A DNA stretch of 64,000 bases, taken from contig JAAWWF010000011.1 of the NCBI GenBank assembly GCA_021404565.1, positions 1 to 64,000 of the forward strand. The letters are read 5' to 3'. The stretch's first letter is position 1, and each line of letters starts with the position of its first letter. The notes beneath the pieces were generated by a model. That model searched no databases. It saw only the letters and a list, made by a program, of their open reading frames with translations, and was not told where the DNA came from. Positions 43,884 through 51,801 of the stretch are shown here, in pieces. Made by a program: the position numbers and the translations under genes. The DNA is from Roseivirga sp. (GTDB taxonomy: Bacteria > Bacteroidota > Bacteroidia > Cytophagales > Cyclobacteriaceae).

Positions 43884-46549
43884 GCGATCAGCAGAATTCT
43901 CAACAGCCACCCGGCTGGATCAGTCGCTTTTTCAGGTGGTTTTGCCGAGAGGAGCTATGCGATGGCATCGAGGGCGATTTGCTGACCCTCTATGCGCGTA
44001 AAGTGATTGATCGAGGCCGGATGAAAAGCAACATCTGGTATTTCTTCAGTGTGCTCAGTTTTGTCCAGCCCTTTGCCCTCAAAAACCGCCAGTTATCTCA
44101 CAGACTAACCCCGTTTGATATGTTTAGCAATTACTTCAAAATAGCCTATCGCAGCCTGATGGGCAGCAAGTCTTTTACACTGATTAATATCCTCGGTCTG
44201 GCCATTGGAATTGCCGGCTTTGTGGTGATGGCCACCTATATTCACAGTGAGCTGTCTTACGATAAGTTTCACACCAAATCTGACCGAATTGTCCGGGTCA
44301 CCTATGACTACGAGGCCAGGGGCACAATAAGGAAGGTCGCCAAGTCTGCTTTCCCCATTAAGCCCATGCTGCTGGAAAGTTATCCGGGTGTGGAAAAGGT
44401 CGTGAGGTTTTACAGGAATACGCTGGATGCTTCTACCCTCAAGAACGAGGGCAATCATATGACCGAGGAGAACATCATCTTTGCCGACCCTGAGGTTTTT
44501 GAGGTTTTTGATTTTGAATTAGAGCAGGGCAACCCTGCAACAGCCCTAACCGATGTCAACAGTATTGTGCTGACAGCTCGGGCAGCCAGAAAATATTTTG
44601 GGAATGAGAACCCCATGGGCAAGATTCTGCAGTATAAAAACCGCGACAAGCTGGAAGTGACGGGTATTCTGAAAGAGCTACCGGAGAACTCTCATATGCA
44701 TTTTGATATGCTGGTGCCGGTAGAACTGCAGCGCCAACGCTGGGTCAGGGGTAATGGGAATAATGGGTATGACTTTGAGCAGGATTGGAAGTGGTCCGGG
44801 GCCTGGATGTATGTATTGCTGGATAATGCCGATGCCAGGGATAGCTTTGAGCAGAAACTGATTGCAGAAGGGAAAGATTATTTTGGGAGAGCCGATGATG
44901 TAGAATATCACTACACCCTTCAATCCCTCACTGACATTCATCTCCATTCTGATATGATCGGTGAATTTGAGGGCAATGGAAATATCAGGCAGGTCTATGG
45001 TTTTGGAGTCATTGCCGTACTTATCCTGGTCATCGCCTGCATCAACTTTATCAATCTCAGCACGGCACGTTCTGCCAGAAGAGCAAAGGAGGTAGGGCTG
45101 CGAAAGGTAATGGGGGCCCACAGGCCTCAGCTTATCAGTCAGTTTATAGCTGAGTCTGTTTTGATCTCCCTGATTGCAGCTCTGCTCTCCGTTTTTCTGA
45201 TCGAGGCCTTGCTGCCTTTCTTCAATCGTTTTATGGATAAGTCTCTTTCCGTGCCCTATCAGGAAAACCCGGAGATCATCCTGTATTTCTTTATCGGAGC
45301 AGTAATCATTGGCCTTCTTGCAGGTGTTTACCCTGCTTTTTACATATCGCGTTACCGACCTGTAAAGACACTCAAGGGCAATAACACTACGGGTAGCCGC
45401 GGCAATGCACGTTTGAGAAAAGTATTGGTGAGTACTCAATTCATCATCTCTAATTTACTCATCATCGGTATTTTGGTGGTACAGCAGCAGCTCAGCTATA
45501 TCAAAGGAAAGGACCTGGGCTTTGAAAAGGATCAGGTGATCGTGCTAAAGCATGGCAACAAACTCGATGAAGGCTTTGACCTGTTTCAGACTAAACTAAA
45601 AGCCAACCCGGCTGTGGTGGCAACCAATCAGGGTTATGTAGCAGGAACAGGCGGTTTTACCCAATCCTTCAAGGTCAACGGAGAGCAAGCGGAAGCGGGC
45701 AAAAGCATGGGAATCAAACATGTGAGCTTTGATTTTCTCGATATGTTCGGAATGAAGGTGGTAGCCGGTCGCAATTTCTCGAGAGAGATTGGTACGGACT
45801 GGAAGCAGGCTATTATGCTGAACGAGACAGCTGTCAAGAGCTTTGGATGGACCAATGAAGAGGCCCTGGGCAAAAACTTCAGTTACGTGGGCGGAAGTGA
45901 CAACCGAACCCTTTTCGAGTGCAAAGTAATAGGCATTCTGGCCGATGCACACCTGGAACCACTGTATAAACCCATTCAGCCGAGTGTCTTTAAACAGGCC
46001 AAATGGGGCAGGGTATCGATCAAGCTCAATACCGGCTCAGGAGAGGAATTGAGGGCAGTTCTTGATCAGATTGAACAGGTCTGGACAGAGGTGAATCCCC
46101 GATGGCCATTTGAGTATCAGTTTTTGGATGATACCATTGAGCAACAATACCTGAAAGAGGAAAGACTCAGCCAGACGATTCAATACTTCACATTCCTGGC
46201 CATTTTGATTGCCAGTCTGGGCCTTTTTGGTCTGGCTTCCTATACCGTACAGCAGCGTACCAGGGAAATAGGAGTGCGCAAGGTGCTGGGCGCTTCGGTC
46301 AACTCTATTCTTGCACTCGTTGGCAAACGCTTTGTCTGGCTCGTAGGGCTTTCCTTTATTATTTCCGTACCCATAGGCTATTACCTGGCCGGGCAGTGGC
46401 TGCAGGATTTTGAATATCGCATTTCAATTGGTACAGGTGTGTTCTTGTTAGCCGGCTTGGTATCTGTGGTCATTGCAGGTCTGGCCATTGGAGGCCAATC
46501 CATCAGAGCAGCCACACTAAACCCTGTCAAAACACTAAGACATGAGTAG
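43880..46549 (+). CDS. Array B permease 1: prefix-domain MacB/FtsX double permease
   Basis: I chose ATG 43880 (MSDQQNSQQPPGW), which gives the ATGA overlap with padR; an ATG at 43850 would overlap padR by 34 nt. This gives 889 residues. The prefix is WISRFFRWFCREELCDGIEG and YARKVIDRG, a looser version than in genes 2-4. Coupling loops are KEVGLRKVMGAHR and REIGVRKVLGASV. Periplasmic sequence is closest to array B gene 3 (shared ELQRQRW, FLDMFG, DAHLEPLY). It ends NPVKTLRHE in ATGAGTAG with gene 2. Helix layout as in array A. Confidence 0.9.
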   Translation: MSDQQNSQQPPGWISRFFRWFCREELCDGIEGDLLTLYARKVIDRGRMKSNIWYFFSVLSFVQPFALKNRQLSHRLTPFDMFSNYFKIAYRSLMGSKSFTLINILGLAIGIAGFVVMATYIHSELSYDKFHTKSDRIVRVTYDYEARGTIRKVAKSAFPIKPMLLESYPGVEKVVRFYRNTLDASTLKNEGNHMTEENIIFADPEVFEVFDFELEQGNPATALTDVNSIVLTARAARKYFGNENPMGKILQYKNRDKLEVTGILKELPENSHMHFDMLVPVELQRQRWVRGNGNNGYDFEQDWKWSGAWMYVLLDNADARDSFEQKLIAEGKDYFGRADDVEYHYTLQSLTDIHLHSDMIGEFEGNGNIRQVYGFGVIAVLILVIACINFINLSTARSARRAKEVGLRKVMGAHRPQLISQFIAESVLISLIAALLSVFLIEALLPFFNRFMDKSLSVPYQENPEIILYFFIGAVIIGLLAGVYPAFYISRYRPVKTLKGNNTTGSRGNARLRKVLVSTQFIISNLLIIGILVVQQQLSYIKGKDLGFEKDQVIVLKHGNKLDEGFDLFQTKLKANPAVVATNQGYVAGTGGFTQSFKVNGEQAEAGKSMGIKHVSFDFLDMFGMKVVAGRNFSREIGTDWKQAIMLNETAVKSFGWTNEEALGKNFSYVGGSDNRTLFECKVIGILADAHLEPLYKPIQPSVFKQAKWGRVSIKLNTGSGEELRAVLDQIEQVWTEVNPRWPFEYQFLDDTIEQQYLKEERLSQTIQYFTFLAILIASLGLFGLASYTVQQRTREIGVRKVLGASVNSILALVGKRFVWLVGLSFIISVPIGYYLAGQWLQDFEYRISIGTGVFLLAGLVSVVIAGLAIGGQSIRAATLNPVKTLRHE

Positions 46550-49154
46550 TATGCCTCCCAAATGGATGATGCGATTCTTTCGCTGGTTCTGCCGTAGAGA
46601 CCTGGTGGATGCCGTAGAAGGTGATTTGCTGGAGCTATATGAGCGCAGAAAATCCAGATCAGGGAAGCTAATCGCAAACTCTTATTTCTTATGGTATGTG
46701 TTGACTTTCTGCAGGCCCTTTGCCCTGAAAAAACAAACCAAAAGACCATCTCTTAATCCGCTGGAAATGTTTAAGCTTCAAGTGAAATTTGCCTTTAGAA
46801 ATATGCTGAGAACGAGATTCTACAGCTTCACGAACATATTTAGCCTGGCCACGGGCATTACCGCAGTGATCTTACTTATGGCTTTTATTTCAAAGGAATT
46901 GAGCTACGACAAATTTCATGAGTTTGGTGACAGGACCTACCGTTTTGGCTATCAGTTGGAAAGTGAAAACCAGCCTACACGCCAACTGGCCTGGGTTTCA
47001 GCCCTGGCAGGACCGGCAGCCAAAGAGCGATTTCCTGAAATTGAAAGTTTTGTGAGGGTGCGTGATTGTATGGGCACCATGGTAAGCAGTCAAAATGAGG
47101 TCTACCTGGAGGATAAAGGCTTTTTTGCCGGAGACAACTTCTTCGATGTCTTCACCTTCTCAATGCTGGGGGGAGATGCAGCTACCGCCCTGGATGCGCC
47201 CAACAAAATTGTGCTGACCCAAAGCATGGCTACCCGGTATTTCGGAACAGATAATCCTATTGGGCAGCAGATGGAACTGCGGATGGGAGATACACTGAAT
47301 CTACAGGTATCCGCTGTGATGGAGGACGTACCCGACAATGCTCACTTCAGCTTTGACTACCTGATTTCGCACCGAACGCGCGAGGCACTCTATCCACACA
47401 TTCAGGGTTGGTTTGCGCTGGGTACCCATACCTATTTCAGATTGGCAGAAAATGCCTCGATTGAAAATTTCAGCGACAAGGCTGAAGGAATGGTAATGGA
47501 CATTTATGGAGAGGAGGCTCAGCAAATCGGTTTTACCATCAAGCTTTTCACTCAACCTCTCTGGGATATTCACCTCAAATCGAAGCTGGGGAACGAGATT
47601 AGGGCCAATGGCGATATCCAGTATGTCTATATCGCTGCAGGCATCGCCCTGATCATCCTGCTGATTGCCGTTTTCAACTTTATCAATCTGTCCATAGCCC
47701 GATCATATCATTTTATGAGACAGATGGGAATCAGAAAAGTATTAGGAGCACGGAAAAAGCAGATTTTCAGCCAGTTTATTACAGAATCTCTGGTTTCGGT
47801 TTTTCTGGCTTACGGTCTTGCCGTTGCCCTGGCCGTCATATTACTGCCTTACTTTAATGAACTTGTGTCCAGGGAGCTTGCTATCTCGTGGACCGGCTGG
47901 ATGTCACTGGCCACCTTGGGAGGACTACTCATCATGGCAGCCGTAGTAGCAGGCATTTATCCTGCGCTTTCTGTGGTGACCGTGCATGCTGCAGAAGCCG
48001 TGAAAGGGAAGCTTGGTGGCAGACAAAAAAAGAGCTTTACCAAAGAGGCCCTGATTGTGACTCAATTTGGCCTGGCGACTCTGCTGGTCATCGCTGTCCT
48101 TGTTATTCGGGGGCAATTGGGTTATATGATGAATTCATCATTAGGCTTTGACAAAGAGCAAACTGCCGTAATAGAGCTTTGGAATAACAGGGCTGCAAGA
48201 TCCAATACGGCCGTGCTGAAGAATGCTCTGCTGCAATCACCAGATATCAGCCAGGTAACGGCATCCAATAGTATTCCGGGAGAATTATTGCTCAACCGTG
48301 TGGGCTACCCTGATGGTAATGAAGCATTGAGTAAAGTCATGTTCTCACTCATGGTGCAGGACGACTTTCTGGAACTATATGGCCTCGAAGTTGTTAGTGG
48401 CCGGGGCTTCTCACAAGAGTTGGTAACAGATCAGACCGAAGCTTTCATTTTAAACGAATCGGCAGTAGCGGAGTTTGGCTGGTCAAACCAGGAAGCCATT
48501 GGTCGTGACTTTCAGTGGGGCAGCCGCAGTGGCAAGGTGATAGGAGTAGTTGGGGATTTTCATTATTACTCCCTGCAGGAGCAGATTCCGCCTATGATCA
48601 TTTTACCCACAGAAGGCGGTGTAGGTTTTATGTCTGTGAAGGTTACCGGACAGATTCGGGAGACGGTGGCTATGATTGAAGATGAATGGAAGACACTCTA
48701 TCCCGATCAGGTTTTAAATCTGTTTTTTCTGGACGACAACTTTAACGAGCAGTATCAATTGGAAAGCCAGCTGGGGCGCATCATCAGTCTTTTTACCTCG
48801 GTAGCCATTCTCATTGCCTGCTTCGGCCTCTTCAGTCTTTCAGCCATTCATGTCGAACAGCGCACTAAGGAAATTGGTATCAGAAAAGTACTGGGGGCAT
48901 CTGTAGTGGGAGTACTGTTTTTAATCGGCAAATTCTTTCTCAGGCTTGTGCTGATCTCCTTTGTCTTCGCCATACCGACTGCCTGGTTTTTAGGAGATTG
49001 GTGGCTGTCTGATTTTGCTTTCAGAATGGACCTCGGTCCGCTTGTTTTCATAATAGCCGCCATGGCCTCTTTGCTGGTAGCGGGACTCACGGTGATTACC
49101 CAGGCACTGAGAGCAGCTGTTTCAAATCCTGTCAAAACCTTACGATATGAATAG
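46542..49154 (+). CDS. Array B permease 2: prefix-domain MacB/FtsX double permease
   Basis: This 870-residue protein starts in the ATGAGTAG overlap. The prefix KWMMRFFRWFCRRDLVDAVEG, GDLLELYERRKSRSGK is closest to that of gene 3. In the first FtsX block the coupling loop reads MRQMGIRKVLGARK, where the usual K/R-E is replaced by RQ; the second is the normal KEIGIRKVLGASV. The second periplasmic domain has VVGDFHYYSLQEQI. It ends NPVKTLRYE in ATGAATAG with gene 3. No ATPase motif is present. Confidence 0.9.
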   Translation: MSSMPPKWMMRFFRWFCRRDLVDAVEGDLLELYERRKSRSGKLIANSYFLWYVLTFCRPFALKKQTKRPSLNPLEMFKLQVKFAFRNMLRTRFYSFTNIFSLATGITAVILLMAFISKELSYDKFHEFGDRTYRFGYQLESENQPTRQLAWVSALAGPAAKERFPEIESFVRVRDCMGTMVSSQNEVYLEDKGFFAGDNFFDVFTFSMLGGDAATALDAPNKIVLTQSMATRYFGTDNPIGQQMELRMGDTLNLQVSAVMEDVPDNAHFSFDYLISHRTREALYPHIQGWFALGTHTYFRLAENASIENFSDKAEGMVMDIYGEEAQQIGFTIKLFTQPLWDIHLKSKLGNEIRANGDIQYVYIAAGIALIILLIAVFNFINLSIARSYHFMRQMGIRKVLGARKKQIFSQFITESLVSVFLAYGLAVALAVILLPYFNELVSRELAISWTGWMSLATLGGLLIMAAVVAGIYPALSVVTVHAAEAVKGKLGGRQKKSFTKEALIVTQFGLATLLVIAVLVIRGQLGYMMNSSLGFDKEQTAVIELWNNRAARSNTAVLKNALLQSPDISQVTASNSIPGELLLNRVGYPDGNEALSKVMFSLMVQDDFLELYGLEVVSGRGFSQELVTDQTEAFILNESAVAEFGWSNQEAIGRDFQWGSRSGKVIGVVGDFHYYSLQEQIPPMIILPTEGGVGFMSVKVTGQIRETVAMIEDEWKTLYPDQVLNLFFLDDNFNEQYQLESQLGRIISLFTSVAILIACFGLFSLSAIHVEQRTKEIGIRKVLGASVVGVLFLIGKFFLRLVLISFVFAIPTAWFLGDWWLSDFAFRMDLGPLVFIIAAMASLLVAGLTVITQALRAAVSNPVKTLRYE

Positions 49155-51801
49155 AGCTAAGCTGCCACCCAAATGGATGATGCGATTTTTTCGCTGGTTT
49201 TGCAGACAGGACCTGGCAGATGCCGTGGAGGGTGATTTGCTGGAGCTTTACGAACGAAAAGTCTTAAGTGGGGGCAGGTTAACGGCCAATTGGCATTTCA
49301 TTGTTTATACACTCTCATTTTTTCAGCCCTTTGCATTTAAAAGGCAGCGCGAACAATACGCTCAACTAAACGGATTTCACATGTTCTACAACAATCTCAA
49401 AATTGGTCTTCGCATTATCAAAAAATATAAGGCCTACGCATTTATCAATATCCTGGGACTGGCGGCTGGTTTGTCGGCTTTTTTACTAATGGCTCTGTTT
49501 GTCATGGATGAGCTCTCTTACGATCGTTTTCATGACAAAAATGATCGAATTGTTAGGGTGACCTACGAACTAAAAACGCCCAATGCCACCAGGCAGGGTG
49601 CCAAGATTCCTTTCCCAATCAAACAGGTACTGGCCGATAATTACCCTGAAGTAGAGCAGGTAGCCCGCTTTTATTATTGGGATGGCGATACGCCTCTTTT
49701 GTCCTATGGTGAGCAAAAATACACTGAGCCGGGAATGTATTTTGGAGAGAATAGCATCTTCAGCGTTTTTGATTTTGAGATGCTGATGGGAAACCCCGAA
49801 ACAGCCTTGTCCGACCCCAGGAGTATTGTGCTCACCGAGAGCATGGCCACCAAATACTTTGGCACTGAAGACCCGATTGGTAAAACCATGCGCTATAAAA
49901 ATGAAGATGATCTGGTGGTCACGGCTATTCTTAAGGATATACCGGAAAACTCACACATCGTTTTCGACTTTCTGCTGCCAATTGAGCTGCAGCGTCAGCG
50001 ATGGATGGGCTGGGGTAAAAGCACTTATGATCTGGAAAAGGACTGGAACTGGGCTGCCGCCTGGGTATATACCCTACTCACCCCCGGTACTGAATTGAGC
50101 AGTTTTGAAGATAAGCTCCAGGCCATTGCCAGGGAACACCTCAATACCGAAGATCAAAGTGGGTTTTCACTGGAGGTACAGCCTTTGGCGGATATTCATT
50201 TGAAATCAGATAAATCTGCCGAAGCCCGGGCCAATGGCAATATGACCCAGGTACTGTCTTTTGCGGCCATTGCGGTATTGATCTTGTTTATCGCCTGTGT
50301 CAATTTTATCAACCTCACATCGGTACAGACCAACCAGAGATTTAAGGAAGTGGGACTTCGCAAAGTCATGGGAGCCAGAAGAAAGCAACTGGTCGCTCAG
50401 TTTTTGACGGAAGCTTTGATGACAGTATCTGTATCTTCGTTGATTGCCCTGGGTATTGCCTTCGGTACTTTGCCCTACTTCAACCGGTTTACCAATAAAG
50501 CCATCACTTTTGACGGACAGAACATGCTGCTGTGTCTGGCACTGATTGCTTTCGTGTTGCTCATTACCATCATGTCTTCTTTGCGCCCCGCTGTGTTAGT
50601 GCTGAGGCTCAAAGCCGTGCAGGGCCTTGCCAATCGTTTTGGCGCATTTAGGAGTAAACAGCGCTTTAGTAAAAGCATGGTGATCGGTCAGTTTATGGTG
50701 TCCAATCTGCTGGTCATAGGAATTCTTATTGTCAACAGTCAGTTGAGCTATCTTCAAAACAAAGACCTGGGTTTTGATAAAGAAAACATGGTGCTGCTAA
50801 AACTGGCCAAGAATCTCTCCAAAAGCCAGTATGAGTTGTTTGAAAATACCCTGGCCACCAACCCGGATGTCAGAAATATGAACAGGGGTTACGTAGCCGG
50901 GACCAGGGCTTATACCAATACCTTCAAGGTGGTAGGTAGTGGCAGTGATGAAAACTATTCGTTAGGCATAAAGTGGCTGGGTAGTGGCTTTCTGGATATG
51001 TTCGGGCTCGAAATCATTGAAGGCCGGGATTTTGATGAGAGCGTACAGAACGATATCAAATCGGGAATTCTGATTAACGAGGCAGCTGTCAAGGCGCTCG
51101 GCTGGAAAGTAGAAGAGAGCGTTGGTAAGACCCTTTCTTTTCTTCCGGGAGGGGCTTCTCAACCTCAAGAAATCCGGGTGATCGGAGTAATTGCTGATGC
51201 ACATTTTGAGAGCCTGTATGACGCAGTACTACCGAGTGTATTCAGAAGAACCGAATCCAGCGTAGGCGGAGCTGTGACCCTTTCTATCTCCGGCAATAAC
51301 CGCGCGGCTACCCTGGCCAATATCGAGGAGGTGTGGAATGAGGTAATTCCCCAATGGCCTTTTGAATATGAATTCCTCGACAACATCATAGAGGCCCAGT
51401 ATGTAAAGGAAGAGCGTTTGGCCAGTGCCGTGCAGTACTTCACATTGCTGGCCATTTTCATAGCCTGTCTTGGCCTCTTTGGCCTGGCCTCTTTCAGTGT
51501 ACAGGAACGTACCAAGGAGATAGGAGTAAGAAAGGTATTGGGAGCATCCATTATGGCCATATTCGGCATGGTCAGCAAAAGATTTGTGTGGCTTGTAGTC
51601 ATATCCTTCCTCCTGTCTACACCCTTAGGCTATTTCCTCTTCGATCAGTGGCTGCAGGACTTTGCCTATCGCATTGATATCGGAGCAGGCTTCTTCCTGA
51701 TTGCCGGCCTCACCTCTATTGTGATCGCAGCACTGGCTGTGGGAGGACAATCCCTGAGAGCGGCCACCGTCAACCCGGTAAATACCCTGAGACATGAATA
51801 A
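49147..51801 (+). CDS. Array B permease 3: prefix-domain MacB/FtsX double permease
   Basis: This 884-residue protein starts MNRAKLPPKWMMRFFRWFCR. Prefix and core give different closest relatives: the prefix matches gene 2 (KWMMRFFRWFCR-DL-DAVEGDLLELYER) while the core matches gene 1 (PIELQRQRW, FLDMFGLEIIEGRDF, DAHFESLY). Coupling loops are KEVGLRKVMGARRK and KEIGVRKVLGASI. It ends NPVNTLRHE in ATGAATAA with gene 4. Length and helix pattern are normal, so it is probably functional and not a chimeric relic. Confidence 0.9.
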   Translation: MNRAKLPPKWMMRFFRWFCRQDLADAVEGDLLELYERKVLSGGRLTANWHFIVYTLSFFQPFAFKRQREQYAQLNGFHMFYNNLKIGLRIIKKYKAYAFINILGLAAGLSAFLLMALFVMDELSYDRFHDKNDRIVRVTYELKTPNATRQGAKIPFPIKQVLADNYPEVEQVARFYYWDGDTPLLSYGEQKYTEPGMYFGENSIFSVFDFEMLMGNPETALSDPRSIVLTESMATKYFGTEDPIGKTMRYKNEDDLVVTAILKDIPENSHIVFDFLLPIELQRQRWMGWGKSTYDLEKDWNWAAAWVYTLLTPGTELSSFEDKLQAIAREHLNTEDQSGFSLEVQPLADIHLKSDKSAEARANGNMTQVLSFAAIAVLILFIACVNFINLTSVQTNQRFKEVGLRKVMGARRKQLVAQFLTEALMTVSVSSLIALGIAFGTLPYFNRFTNKAITFDGQNMLLCLALIAFVLLITIMSSLRPAVLVLRLKAVQGLANRFGAFRSKQRFSKSMVIGQFMVSNLLVIGILIVNSQLSYLQNKDLGFDKENMVLLKLAKNLSKSQYELFENTLATNPDVRNMNRGYVAGTRAYTNTFKVVGSGSDENYSLGIKWLGSGFLDMFGLEIIEGRDFDESVQNDIKSGILINEAAVKALGWKVEESVGKTLSFLPGGASQPQEIRVIGVIADAHFESLYDAVLPSVFRRTESSVGGAVTLSISGNNRAATLANIEEVWNEVIPQWPFEYEFLDNIIEAQYVKEERLASAVQYFTLLAIFIACLGLFGLASFSVQERTKEIGVRKVLGASIMAIFGMVSKRFVWLVVISFLLSTPLGYFLFDQWLQDFAYRIDIGAGFFLIAGLTSIVIAALAVGGQSLRAATVNPVNTLRHE

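Noticed and set aside
44678-45439. 253-codon minus-strand frame within array B permease 1
   Set aside because: Fully antisense to a conserved permease and without any family feature; long antisense frames are expected in these genes.
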